Positions 15,901-26,300 of a stretch of DNA of 50,906 nucleotides are shown piece after piece (position 1 is the first letter of the stretch; each line of letters begins with the position of its first letter). Under the pieces are notes generated by a model that was not told the DNA's origin, ran no database searches, and saw only the letters and a program-made list of their open reading frames with translations. The translations under genes and the position numbers were made by a program. The stretch comes from a virus. Location of the stretch: the IMG/VR virus record IMGVR_UViG_3300021335_000026, positions 1-50,906 of that record, one strand, 5' to 3'.

Positions 15901-18900
15901 TGCATTTCTATATTTTCTTTCTTGATCATTTTCAGCAGGAGCTATACGAACTTGATCCTGTATCATTTGACCAAAGCTTGCGTAATCTTGTTCGGTTGCA
16001 TTCTTTGGATAAACAACTTCATCTTTAATTCTGCTTTCGATTCCAGCGGACTCAAACATTTGATAATTACCTCTGTGCTGTGTAATAACCACAGGCACTC
16101 CAAATTTATCAGCAGTTTTCTGAGCTTTTTCAAGGATTGCATTTCTCTTCGATAAATAATCAGTAGAGTTTTGTCTATCAAGCTCGTCAATCTTTTTTAT
16201 TTTTTCTTCATTGCTTATAGAAAACTCAACTTCTTGACCTTTTATAGTTGGCTGTGAATATATCTCATCAGATATATCAACTCCTTCAACGAACTCAATT
16301 CCCATTAAACCGTTTTCTCTTGAAAGAATGACATCACCATTAGATAGTAATTCAAATTCTTTTTGACTCCTCCCTGGATTAAGCTGTTCTCTAATCTTAT
16401 TTCTATTAAAATAAAACTTGCCATTTCTATTGCCCATATCCCACTTAGGATCTGAAGTAAAGAAAACAGCATTTTCACCTCCTTGTTGATCAGGCGTATC
16501 AAATAATGTTTCTGTACCAGATTCTTTTGCTTGTCTGTTTGTAACAAGTCTGTCACCTGATATAACATTGTCAATATCCGCTGTAGAATGCATAATGATT
16601 TCTTCAGCTTCTTCAGTGTCGGATTTAGCACCTATAAAAGAATCTACGTATGATTTAACATTATTACTCGCATTGTACTGATATTGAGGGTCAATATCAT
16701 TCATTATCTTTTGTTGCTTTTCTACTAAACTTTTGATCCTTGCCTGCGTTCTTCTTTTAATATCGGCTGGCACATTTTTAAGTGTGTTATCTGTTTCAGA
16801 TATTTCCGTGCCCTCTCTAGCTTGATCAACAGTCATTTCAACACTAGCTTCTTTTGCGTTTTGAAGTGTTTTTTGTATCTGAACTTCTGCATCTACAAAA
16901 TCAGCAAGTTTTTCTATCGGTGCTTCTGATAAAATAGTTCTAACTTTGTTTTCACGAATAGCTATTTCTTTTGCCAACGCAACCGATTGATCTGTGAGAG
17001 ATTGGTTCGTTCTGTTGTTTTTATTAAGTTGTGCTAACTTAGTGTCTATAGCAAGCTTTTCATTAAATAAACCATTGTTCTCAGCGTTTCTCAAAAACAT
17101 TGTTTTGAAAACTTGGTTTTGAAATAAATCTCTAGCTGCATTTTTTTGACGCATCGATCCCAACGTAGCCAAAGGGGTAGTTGTAAATACAGATTGCAAA
17201 CCAGCGTTGTATACACCTTTGAAATAATCTCCTGCACTGTAATCTTTCATTCCAAAAAGCTCATCAACAGCCATGCTTTCAATAGAAATCAATCCCTCTT
17301 CTAACGTTTCATTCATTCCTGCTCTAGGAACTTGATTCATGAAATTACTTACATAGCCTCTTCTATAAGCCTTAGCCGCTTCTCTAAATTGAGTAGCGCT
17401 CATTCCTGGTTTTGCTAGATTAGATAAGTTCTTGAAATATTTAGCCGTGAAGAATGCTGTTAAAGCTGCTTCACCCCCGCCTTTAGCCAAAGCTATTGAC
17501 CTCATCTGCCAATTACTAATATTTAAATATTCATCTAGATCGTCTGGAACATAACCATCCGTTTTCATTATTTCTTGGGCTAGACTTTTATATTGTCTAG
17601 CTTCATTTAATGTTTCTCCATAGGTTGACATCCCTGTAATTCCAACTCCTAAAGTTGGGTTTACAGCAAAAAGTGCCATATATGGAATACTTTCTGATCC
17701 TGCTATCGCTCCTTTTTGAAAAAACTCAGCTATAGACTCTGAAGAAGACAAGTCTCCTGAAGTTTCAGGAATAACGCTTCTAATATTATTATCTGCAAAA
17801 GCTCTCATCGAATCAAACTTAAATTGATAAATTTCACCAGCAGAATCATAATACGCATTAGCCACAGCCTCTGAGTCAGCATCTCCGTATATCAACCTAT
17901 TTACCGAATCAAAAGCATCACTTGGCCATTGAGCCACATCAAGTATAAATTCACCTACGTTTGCAGTCATATCAACTATAGACGCGGCTAAAGGGGCGAA
18001 CGTGCTTCTCATTGTCCATTCGACCTGACCAGCAATCCCAGAAGCTTTTGTGTTTTTTTTCATCAGCTTCTCGGCCTCTTCAGTAATATATTTTGCTTGA
18101 TCTTGCAAAATTGTTCCTTGAAAAGCAGTTCCGTCATTTAAAATTTCAACGTCAATTTTTCCATCCATAACAGCTCCACGCATATCAGTGTCGAGCATCA
18201 TATTTTTTAAAGTGTTTAAACTACTGAGCCTTCCGTCTATTCTTATCGATGGCATTCTTAATTCTTCAGCATTAATTTGTCCAACATAAGCTTTTTGACG
18301 AAACAACTCAGCAAACTGAGGATCTTTTAAAAGCTCTTCTAATCCACCATTTTTATCAGATAAATTATCAAAGGTTCTTGTTAATTGTTGCTTTCTTTTG
18401 TCAGCTGTTCTTAAAACAGACTGCGCGTCTGATAATTGTTTTTCCAGTTTTTGATACTGTTCGTTAACCAAAAGAAAAGGGCCATCAGGATTTGCTATGT
18501 GTTTTGGTGTTTCTTGTAGTGTTTTATTCAGCTCTTGTATCCTCATTTTTGCAGCATCAACCTGCTTTGGACTCAATAACATTTCTCTTGTCATTGCGTC
18601 TAATGCGACGGCAGGTCCCTGCTCAAAGACGTGGTTATATCGAACTTCTGGGTTTGCTTCTAATGAAGCTTGTCGCATAAATGATTTTAATTCTTTAGCT
18701 TTTTGAACTAAAAGTTGCTCATCAGGTCTATCATAAGCCATTCCAAAAACCTCTAGATCTGTATCAAACTCATCTAAATTCAATTCGAATTCACCATCAA
18801 TAGCAGGATGTGAAACAACTATTGCATCTATATTTCCCTGACCAGCTTGCTTTACATCAAATCCTAGATGCTGAAATGACTTTTTGAGCTCCACTTCTAA

Positions 18901-19797
18901 TTCCTCTTCGCTTTTATTTCGAAGTAGGTCAGGAGTAATTCCAGAAAAAAGCTCATTCATCATTTGATCATTTTGTTTTTCAAAATAATCTTTTGTGTAT
19001 TTACTGTATGCTTGTATCGGACCTTCTCTAAGAAGTTTTTCAAGCCTTTGTTTATCGCCTCTAGCCTGATTTGTGCCTTGACCTTGATAGTATGATTCGC
19101 CTGAGATCTTGCCTTCTGTTTCCATTAGCAATGGGACTGCAGCCCATTCTTTCGCTAAACCTACTGAAAAATCTTCCCATCCTTCGCCTTTAAGATATCC
19201 TTCATATCCTCTACGCTTTAAAAGTTCAGTCGCTAAAATATCTTGATTTGTTGGACTAAATTGATCGCTTTCTTTAAGACCAGCTTTCTCTAGTATATCT
19301 TGTAAAGTTTCACGCTTGAATTGATACCTTCCAACAGCTTTTTCTTTGTGTTTTTTTTGCCAATCCATTACACCACCAATAGACATACTTTGGAAATCAT
19401 GCTGAGGCGCTCCCTTTATAAAAGATCCTTGATAAGAGTTGTAGTCATTGTCTACAGCTTCACTATCACCAATATAATTTAGAATTTTAGTAGTAGTATC
19501 CTTATACTTTTCGAATACTGATTGAGAAGGAGATTCTTCTTCTGAAGATTCTGATGTTGAATCCACTCCTGAAACCAAGCCGTCCATCGGCTCGTTGTTG
19601 ACTGGATTTTTTTTTTCATCCTCAACTTGTAACGAATCTAGCTCATTGTAAAATCCTTGAAGTGTTGCAACATCTGAAACCTTGAAAGGCGCGGCCTGGT
19701 TGTAAGCATCGAACAAAGTTTGAAAATCCCCATTTTGAAAAGCTTCAGGATTTTCTTTCTTTATTTTATCTAATATAGCTTTGATATGTGGATCCAT
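12964..19797 (-). CDS. Giant ejection (internal virion) protein with lysozyme-like domain
   Basis: A 2277-residue protein at the end of the virion operon, in the position and size class of T7 gp16. Residues about 105-225 form a lysozyme-like peptidoglycan hydrolase domain: IGDSEAVDNDYNSY with likely catalytic Glu113, AVGRYQF near 152-158, and FSPTNQDILATELLKRRG. The rest is mostly helical and coiled-coil, with several hydrophobic stretches (near 600-640, 700-735 and in the C-terminal third, e.g. GVFKALGPMFAMGFAKG) that could line a membrane channel. A segment near 1068-1150 (HST ... VFFTSDP) is reminiscent of an ADP-ribosyltransferase fold, but weakly. It probably opens the cell wall and carries DNA inward. 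Confidence 0.75.
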   Translation of the reverse strand: MDPHIKAILDKIKKENPEAFQNGDFQTLFDAYNQAAPFKVSDVATLQGFYNELDSLQVEDEKKNPVNNEPMDGLVSGVDSTSESSEEESPSQSVFEKYKDTTTKILNYIGDSEAVDNDYNSYQGSFIKGAPQHDFQSMSIGGVMDWQKKHKEKAVGRYQFKRETLQDILEKAGLKESDQFSPTNQDILATELLKRRGYEGYLKGEGWEDFSVGLAKEWAAVPLLMETEGKISGESYYQGQGTNQARGDKQRLEKLLREGPIQAYSKYTKDYFEKQNDQMMNELFSGITPDLLRNKSEEELEVELKKSFQHLGFDVKQAGQGNIDAIVVSHPAIDGEFELNLDEFDTDLEVFGMAYDRPDEQLLVQKAKELKSFMRQASLEANPEVRYNHVFEQGPAVALDAMTREMLLSPKQVDAAKMRIQELNKTLQETPKHIANPDGPFLLVNEQYQKLEKQLSDAQSVLRTADKRKQQLTRTFDNLSDKNGGLEELLKDPQFAELFRQKAYVGQINAEELRMPSIRIDGRLSSLNTLKNMMLDTDMRGAVMDGKIDVEILNDGTAFQGTILQDQAKYITEEAEKLMKKNTKASGIAGQVEWTMRSTFAPLAASIVDMTANVGEFILDVAQWPSDAFDSVNRLIYGDADSEAVANAYYDSAGEIYQFKFDSMRAFADNNIRSVIPETSGDLSSSESIAEFFQKGAIAGSESIPYMALFAVNPTLGVGITGMSTYGETLNEARQYKSLAQEIMKTDGYVPDDLDEYLNISNWQMRSIALAKGGGEAALTAFFTAKYFKNLSNLAKPGMSATQFREAAKAYRRGYVSNFMNQVPRAGMNETLEEGLISIESMAVDELFGMKDYSAGDYFKGVYNAGLQSVFTTTPLATLGSMRQKNAARDLFQNQVFKTMFLRNAENNGLFNEKLAIDTKLAQLNKNNRTNQSLTDQSVALAKEIAIRENKVRTILSEAPIEKLADFVDAEVQIQKTLQNAKEASVEMTVDQAREGTEISETDNTLKNVPADIKRRTQARIKSLVEKQQKIMNDIDPQYQYNASNNVKSYVDSFIGAKSDTEEAEEIIMHSTADIDNVISGDRLVTNRQAKESGTETLFDTPDQQGGENAVFFTSDPKWDMGNRNGKFYFNRNKIREQLNPGRSQKEFELLSNGDVILSRENGLMGIEFVEGVDISDEIYSQPTIKGQEVEFSISNEEKIKKIDELDRQNSTDYLSKRNAILEKAQKTADKFGVPVVITQHRGNYQMFESAGIESRIKDEVVYPKNATEQDYASFGQMIQDQVRIAPAENDQERKYRNAASILTGFRTAVSNKIPFQEGVETLGDDNHFTRAPQDVQNLIEYLSYVREGDLKTEERAKLDGFVNKLIDIKENPSAFESIAISQVANELHGSMELLKQIRLGTPVDLENKKINPQTWLESLFTVKGYEFATNNHILSNLFKRSSMKQPLLTVSNNIDSAIARNSKEVDLIRQSYNKLDHLTEKVSQKVYFKDENLLERHFMSFLGKYEDNGLEGLSKQESIITQFEAKKMRLQEHINEMAEDSSPKSLKDKQALYQKVYDKIVLNAQDYAAVETRAESFNKEGVEHLRSLFNQDTKKVYDFMKNFHGRVPTKFEKYLPTVYSNVGENKGAGEGFVTDYDATNTNFNRSTGTMRESSAQLGKPAGELNFENYENVLFDLLASGRMQMETMADVFKLKGFYESKGFESFFDLQATKGIGSRGEATDFTRMRDYLLATLQQKVDRVNRVSVNERKKNTVSRNFARVGRTIAKIASAKRLTSVSMRPKQYYSATLAQLPNLNYKARTFMTKRILSFTFGQDGRTLTNDRNQQALLSASLTQARTGKSKIQTEFLDNMAQETSKTILGKGVEKAFKGLDNVSEKLMDAFLAQTDRLAANNTFLAFYMDYEHRNNPETQKLNDKEFFEYAANNINKKAIAYADEQVGRSQTQSDEWNSLGVYGQGNTVNKKTLANFLFLFGRFQNNRKVGIANDLSILSDDFASSTDKANAGRRLASAAIEIGVFKALGPMFAMGFAKGMEDEIAGLLGWDEEVDKAAKIYESYAGSSGYEWMKKSQFSINNYKRNIAKEFSTSLFDGMSPLPIPQVASELIYSSINNLSSELGGDPDLLNVYSPFARSIFDEDRGPISDIAVAEGIFNNAGLYTLMAQDMIDVYQSLKYIQTNKFPPYMNLGKDRYVRDYGERAADILSYTTLLNTVVPSADLNTFNRILRGKIERDYLTTVPNVESKQKKQDPIIRKPKQNADKILRKRRLNDAIKKTLIDN

Positions 19798-21764
19798 TAA
19801 CCTTTGAGTTGTTTAAGAGTTGTCATAGCTTTATAGAAAGCTTCGGTATTTGTTCTACCATTTTTCAAAGCATCATTAAAGGCTTTTTCTATTCCAGGTG
19901 AATTTTTACCTAAAACTTTTATGTAAGCTGGTATTTGTTGATCTTCAATCATGTTAGTCATCATTTGACCAACTTCTTTTGTCTGACCAACTATTTTTGT
20001 TCCTTGTTGTGTAATATTTCCTGATGCAATAGTTCCCGTTCTGTCGTCCGATGTTTTTTTCAATACAGTATTTCCAACAAACCTAATTCCAACAGGTCTT
20101 TTTGGATAAGCCTGTTCAATATCTGTGGCACTAGCTTCTTGTTTATACTCGTTGTTTTTGAATCTTTCATATGTAAATGAAACTCCTGTAATACCAGACA
20201 AAGCATTGCCATTCATTCCAACAGCTCCTAATTCACTAAGATCAGATTCAGTAAGATCTAAGCCTAAAGAAAATCCTTGAATTCCTAATGCACCACTTCT
20301 AATATCTGTCTCTATTACAAGTTCTTTTGTTTGATCATCATACATCAAAGCCTCTTTTGGAGATTCGCTAACAAATTTTGGCCTTATATTATTGTTCATA
20401 AATAAATCACTGTTTCTACCAGTTAATTTATTTTGTTGCATGTAAGCTTGAGCTTGAGGTGATAGAACGCTATTTGTAGCATTAGTGTCAGTGTCCATTG
20501 AAGCTGAAGCTGCATCAATTACACTTTCTGACATAATATTTCCTGTCACATGAAGTGAAAAATCTAAATCTTGGAAACCATGACGAACTCTAGTACTCTT
20601 TCCATCTTGCACCTTAATTGCTTGATTCCCTTCCGTACTAAATGTTTGATTCATCTCGCCTATAATAACGTCAGCTCTGTCAGTGTCTATTTTACCACGT
20701 ACTGGTTTGTCTTTAGGAAGAAGTTGTGCCCTACCAGTTGTTTTGGTGCCAAAAGCTCCATCTAATTCATTAGCAAAAGCTTTTCTAGCTTCGCCTCTTA
20801 AAGTATCAGATACTTCAAATTTACCCGTATTAGGGTTTAAAACTACATCTTTTTCTGGATCATCTCCAAGCTTTATCCCCATATTATCATATAGGTAAGA
20901 AATTATTTTACTAGAGTCGTTTTCGAAATTATCTAAGTATTGTTTTTTTGCTGAATCAAACTCCGTAGACTGCTCCTCTACATGCTTTGTGAAAAGAACA
21001 GGATTTCCTAAAACTTGTTCAGATGTAAATGTCTCTCCATCAATCTCAAAAGTTTTTTTGGTATTAGCATAAACTTTTTGAAAATTAGAAATATCACCAA
21101 CTGAATCAAATTTGTTGATCTCTTGAACACCATTCATAGCGATGGTCTTAAAATCAAAAGCTTGTTGTTTCCCGTCTTCATCTACTGATGATCCTATAAA
21201 ATTACCCTTTTCATCAAGACTAATATTATATGCTCCTGAAGAGCTTAATCTAGACCCTAAGGTTTTTGCAACTCCCTCTGATGAAATATCAGATATGTTT
21301 TCGTTTTTAGAAAACTCTTCTAATTGTTTTTGAACTAAATCAGGAGTACCTTTAAATATTTTAGATCCGTTAATTAGGTTGTTTTTGTAGCTAGCAAAAT
21401 CATCTATAGTATATAGTTTCTTTTTTCCAGGCCTATTAGGGTCATCCACCATCGTGCCAATCCTTTGTCTGGCGTCAAATAACCCTTGTTTTGCTTGCTG
21501 AGCAATATTCATTGTTACTTCATCAAGACTAGCAACTCCCGTATATGGGTGATCTAGAGACTCTTGCGCTTCTTTTTCGTATTCGTCAATCCGTTCTCTA
21601 GCTTTATCAGCTATTTCCATAGCCTTTTGCTGCTGGGCTAAAGCGTCTTTTGCTATTTGTCCAAAGTCTGTTGTTATAGCGCCAGATGGTCCATAATCAT
21701 ATTGAGGTACAGATGCAAATCTATTACCCCTTAATCCAGCGAATCTTGATGGTCTTCTAGCCAT
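19797..21764 (-). CDS. Probable internal virion protein (gp15-like position)
   Basis: A 655-residue protein with no motif that names its family. It sits between the small Ala/Gly-rich protein and the giant lysozyme-bearing protein, the place of gp15 in T7-type ejection sets. The N-terminus is basic and disordered (ARRPSRFAGLRGNRFAS). Residues about 35-110 are a charged helix (QQQKAMEIADKARERIDEYE), and the remainder is Asp/Asn-rich mixed structure. Its stop overlaps the next gene's ATG by one base. Role as an ejection protein is inferred from position. Confidence 0.55.
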   Translation of the reverse strand: MARRPSRFAGLRGNRFASVPQYDYGPSGAITTDFGQIAKDALAQQQKAMEIADKARERIDEYEKEAQESLDHPYTGVASLDEVTMNIAQQAKQGLFDARQRIGTMVDDPNRPGKKKLYTIDDFASYKNNLINGSKIFKGTPDLVQKQLEEFSKNENISDISSEGVAKTLGSRLSSSGAYNISLDEKGNFIGSSVDEDGKQQAFDFKTIAMNGVQEINKFDSVGDISNFQKVYANTKKTFEIDGETFTSEQVLGNPVLFTKHVEEQSTEFDSAKKQYLDNFENDSSKIISYLYDNMGIKLGDDPEKDVVLNPNTGKFEVSDTLRGEARKAFANELDGAFGTKTTGRAQLLPKDKPVRGKIDTDRADVIIGEMNQTFSTEGNQAIKVQDGKSTRVRHGFQDLDFSLHVTGNIMSESVIDAASASMDTDTNATNSVLSPQAQAYMQQNKLTGRNSDLFMNNNIRPKFVSESPKEALMYDDQTKELVIETDIRSGALGIQGFSLGLDLTESDLSELGAVGMNGNALSGITGVSFTYERFKNNEYKQEASATDIEQAYPKRPVGIRFVGNTVLKKTSDDRTGTIASGNITQQGTKIVGQTKEVGQMMTNMIEDQQIPAYIKVLGKNSPGIEKAFNDALKNGRTNTEAFYKAMTTLKQLKG

Positions 21765-21773
21765 TATTATTTT

Positions 21774-22313
21774 TTATGTTACTTCGCCTGTTTTTCTGGC
21801 TAATTCTTGTGTTCTCATCGCTCCAAAAGATCCAGCCGCACTTCCTATGTCGGCTATTCCTGAAAAAGCTTGTTGTTTTGCACCAGCAAGAGCTGCACCT
21901 GTTTGAGCAATTTGACCCCTCAGCCTAGCTTCTCTGACAGCTTCTATGTTTGCATCTTCTTGCGCTATAGCTATATCTCTGTCATAAGCCATATCACCTA
22001 GTTGAGCTCCTAATTGCGCATATCCTTTTTGTTGCGCTTGCCCTGCTGCCTCTAACCCACCTAAGACTCCTCTGACTCCAGCCTGTTTTAGTTGTTGTGT
22101 TTTAGCAGCAAAACCTCCCTCGATACCTCGTTCAGCCAACTCTACACCCTGCGTAGGAAGTTGTAGCCCTTTGAACGCGTTCATAGGCAAGGCTGATCTT
22201 TCAAGCTTGCGCATTTGTTCTTTTTGTTTTTTTGCCTGGATAAAACCATCGATTGTTTTCGCAATACCTCCGACTGCGCTAATTCCTAATGATACGGCTG
22301 TGAATGGATCCAT
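21774..22313 (-). CDS. Probable small internal virion protein (gp14-like)
   Basis: A 179-residue protein rich in Ala, Gly and Gln. The N-terminal hydrophobic stretch (MDPFTAVSLGISAVGGIAKT) is followed by a long helical region (EQMRKLERSA ... LKQAGVRGVLGGLEAAGQAQ) and a second small-residue segment (QTGAALAGAKQQAFSGIADI). This is the usual look of gp14-like proteins that insert in the outer membrane during DNA ejection. It is the first of the three presumptive ejection genes. A 28-base gap precedes its start. Confidence 0.6.
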   Translation of the reverse strand: MDPFTAVSLGISAVGGIAKTIDGFIQAKKQKEQMRKLERSALPMNAFKGLQLPTQGVELAERGIEGGFAAKTQQLKQAGVRGVLGGLEAAGQAQQKGYAQLGAQLGDMAYDRDIAIAQEDANIEAVREARLRGQIAQTGAALAGAKQQAFSGIADIGSAAGSFGAMRTQELARKTGEVT

Positions 22314-22341
22314 CTAATTTATTTTTACAAATATACAAATT

Positions 22342-23310
22342 TTACAGGTTGCTCTTCGTTACCTCCGAATCAACCGCAAATAACTCAACTGGACTTGTGC
22401 TGTCGTTAGTCATTCTAACACTAGCATGATAACCCCTTACTCCTTCAGATTCTGCAGTTTGATTTTTAGAAGAAAATATAAAGTCTCCTGTTACGGGTGC
22501 GCTAGTAAAACTAGAGCATGTTATAGTATTAGCTAAAACAGCTGAAACTACTCCTATCTCAACAATGTTTGATATTTTATTGTTTGAAATGTCTGCCTTC
22601 AAAAGTTTATCTCCAACAGACAGGCTTTCATTGTTCATGTTTATCACGCTTAAAGAGCTTGATCCTGAATTAACAGAATCACAAACTCCAATACCCTGTA
22701 CACTCAACTTTTTATAATTAATCGAGGTGTTGTTATTTCTTATGTATGCATAATACATTTCTTCTTTCTTCTGAAAAGTTTCTTTATTAATAAACCCTGA
22801 TTCAGTATCAGTTGTGACAGTTATATTCCAATTATCACTACTCCCCTCTGTTTTCAAAGATCTAAACATTTTGACAGAAGATGGATCTTGATTAACAATA
22901 AACTCTACTTCAGTGCTGTATGGTGTGCCATAGAAAACATTTCTTTCAGAACTATTTTTATGATGTTTATACAACTGTCCATTTTTAAAAGTATAAAAAT
23001 CTCCATTCATATTGGCCATTGACTCAGGAATCCACGAATGAAATGTTGTCCATCCTTGAATATACTCGCTATAACTGAGGGTTTTGTCAGTAGCAAAAGT
23101 TTGTGTTGGATTTGGTAAAGTCGGTGGCGTAGCATTAACAATACTTTGTGTCACCCCAGATGGCAGCGTATTCACAGGACATTCATCAGACAAGTATTTT
23201 TCAATATAGTCTGGCTGTCCTGAAACGTTAGCCTTAGTTATATTTGTTGGCTTACCATTTATATATTTTCTAAGTGTTTTTACTACTCTATATCCTGATC
23301 TAAACTTCAT
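22342..23310 (-). CDS. C-terminal part of a P22 gp10-like tail stabilisation protein
   Basis: Residues 78-160 match the C-terminal region of the gp10-like stabilisation (tail nozzle) proteins of crAss-like phages: LSYSEYIQGWTTFHSWIPE, GDFYTFKNGQLYKHH, RNVFYG, then VEFIVNQDPSSVKMFRSLKTEGS. In relatives as I recall them, this region follows the propeller part in the same polypeptide. Here it is a separate 322-residue gene, with the N-terminal part in the gene at 26848-32508. The first 60 residues (GYRVVKTLRKYINGKPT) look like a new lead-in. The last part is beta-rich. The two products would have to assemble in the virion. Confidence 0.7.
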   Translation of the reverse strand: MKFRSGYRVVKTLRKYINGKPTNITKANVSGQPDYIEKYLSDECPVNTLPSGVTQSIVNATPPTLPNPTQTFATDKTLSYSEYIQGWTTFHSWIPESMANMNGDFYTFKNGQLYKHHKNSSERNVFYGTPYSTEVEFIVNQDPSSVKMFRSLKTEGSSDNWNITVTTDTESGFINKETFQKKEEMYYAYIRNNNTSINYKKLSVQGIGVCDSVNSGSSSLSVINMNNESLSVGDKLLKADISNNKISNIVEIGVVSAVLANTITCSSFTSAPVTGDFIFSSKNQTAESEGVRGYHASVRMTNDSTSPVELFAVDSEVTKSNL

Positions 23311-23321
23311 AATATTAATTT

Positions 23322-26300
23322 TTAACTACATTGGTCGTAATCTGGCAACGCCCTGTTATCTCCTAGCTCCGTAACAAATCCTTCTGAATTTATAAATATA
23401 AAGTTTGGATCAACATCATTTTCTCCGAATGTAGGAAATGCTCCTGGAAAATCAGTTATATCACCTGTCCCACTCGAGGAGGAGCTTGGGTCTTGCATAG
23501 CAAAATTCCAATTTCTTCTCCAATAATAACCACCATAGTAAGGCGTCCCTTGTGGATCTGTATATAGTTTTAATCCAACCTCAAAATTTCCTACATCAAA
23601 ATAATTATTGTTGATTCTTTTAGGAAATGCCATTATGTTATCTAAATACAATGGATTAGGATTTGCAATATAAAATCCAGCTTGATAAGGTCTACTGCTA
23701 AAATTATAACCACTTGGAACTGTTATATTACCATCAGTCAACTCCTGTCCGATTCTAACGCCACCAGATCCTATATTAGCATTCAATTGAAGGTCTGATC
23801 GATTAGAAATAACTCTTAAATTATTAATTCCTGTTCCAGAAGTATTTCGAATTTGTCCATAAGCATAGTGCTTGTATATAAACCCAAAATCATTGTAATC
23901 TCCAACATCATAACTGCCAAATGACGGGTCACTTGTTTTTACAATTCCTCCTTGAAGTGTTCCTCCACTAATATTTGCAGCCCCAGTAGTGGCATTGAAA
24001 GTTCCTTCGTATTTTGTATATGTTTGATTAGAAACAGTGTCCATTATGTAGGGTCTAGTACTACTCATTACTATAATATCAAACACTCCATCAAATTGCA
24101 TTTGTGTTCCATCTCCCCTAGTGAAGACTATAGAAAAAGGATTGTCTGAGAAAACCTCTGTTAAAAATGGATCGCCTGTTGCTGTTTCAAGTGTTGTTCC
24201 AGAGGGCAATGTTGGAGCAGTAATTGTAGGCTGTGAAGCTCCGTCAGTTATTGTTGGTGCTGGTGGTCTTGGTGTTACTAAAACACTTTCACCTGTTGCA
24301 GCATAAATTCTTTTGACATTATCAGGCTGATCGTTATCTACTAATATATCTAATATTAAATGATCATCGTTTTGATTAGTGACTGTTTTTAAAGTATGCT
24401 CTCTTACTACTTCCCAGCTTGAAATTATATCTGTTACTTCAACTGGATAGTCTGTGCTTATGGGGTGTCCAAATATATTAATTGTGTAAGAAGGATTTTC
24501 TGTATAGGAATAAAAGTAATGTTTTTGATTTAGTGAATGTTTTGGTATCACAAGTTGAGTTTGCGCACCAGCTTGACCAGGCGTTCCAGTCGTCGTTATG
24601 TTATTAGTTATTATAGATCCGTTTGAAAAACTAGCTACACTATTGAAAGCTATTTGATATCCTGCATTACTTGAATCACTTTGATCAAATGTAACTGTAG
24701 TTCCATTTGTAAGAGTTAATAAATTAACATTATCATATCGTACACCATCGAAATAAAACTGAGGATAGTTCGGTGAAAAATCAGCAACAGTTACAGTTAT
24801 AGTTTGATTGGGAGGAGTATATCCTTGTGACCAATCACTTGGAACATTACCAGTAATTAAAGAGCTACTGTCATTTAAATTTATTTTCATCAAGGAATAT
24901 ATAAGCCTGTTGTTTCCTGTGGAGTTCCTTTGATCATATTGACTAGTTTGTCCAGTAAAAGCATATATCTGATTATCGAATAAGAAGGGTGATGGATGAT
25001 GCTCTGGATAAATATGTGAAGTTCCGCTTACACTATGTGTGTGATTTACTGTAGGAAGTAATCCAAGAGCCCAGTCTAAACCAAAGTTCCAAGAAACCGC
25101 GTATTTATCTTTAAATGTAAAAATACAAATTCCAGTGTCGAATACTTCAAAATTTATATGACCATCGTCACCAGAAGCGCCCAAGTCTAATAAAGAAAAA
25201 ACAGCGCCTTTGAGTGTTCTCTGACCATAAACAGGGGTGCTAAACGGATTAGTTGCACTTGGATTTACATTGCCGTTTTGAGCTAAAACTACAGGCTTTA
25301 CAATCCAATTTGAATTTGCGTTTGCAGCAGTCAAAGAAACCCCTGAATCAGCTTGACTTGGAAAAAATCTAAATAAAGTAGAAAAATCGTATGAAGAATT
25401 ATCAGAAGTATCGTGTCTATTAAAAAGAATAAACCCATAATCTTTTTCAAGATTTACTTTTATTTTACTTAAAGTGTCTCTCGAATTGCCTAAATGACGA
25501 ACCTTTTGAAAGTCTAAGTTCTCAGTAAAATTACCACTTAGCAAAAGGGCTTGAAATGTTACGGCATTGTCAGTTGATCGATATATCTGAGGTAGGTTAG
25601 CAGCACTTGAGGAACTTGTGTTCCAATCATAAGTTGCACTTGCATACCAGACATGATTGTCATTAACACTATCGTACCCTGCATAGGTTACATCTTCAAT
25701 CATAAGAACATCTCTAACAGATGCTGGCATTGCAGATCCATCTGAATTTTGAAAAATACTTTGTGTAAAAGTGTCCCTATCTACAGACCTATGGACATAG
25801 CTAGAATACCCTGTGCTAGTTTTTGTAGAATAATCTAAAGCGTATTTAGCATTAGTTATTGCAATGTAAAGATTGTTCTCAAATATCAACTCTGCGTCTC
25901 CAACACTAGAATTTCCGCCAGCTTCAGTTAATCTATTAAAATTGCTTAAAGAAAAACTATACCCGTTTGTTTTTGATTCTAAAAGCAAGTCTGAAAACAC
26001 ATCATTATCTCTATTAGATGCAATAAAATCGCAATCATCAGTTTTTACTATTCTTCTGCTTCGAGATCCGCCAGTAAAAGTAACTGGCTCTGGTATGTTG
26101 ATTAAACAAGCAGGCTCATATCTTATAAAATCTTTTGTAGATCTCAAGCCATCACTAAAGATCATACTAGCTTTTCCAAAATCTCCTGTACATGATACGG
26201 TTACAGTTCCCCAATAAATAGTTATATCTCCAGTAAATACAGATGTAGATACGTTTACAGTTTTTGAATTTGTAGAACTTAGTGATAATCCTGAGTTTGC

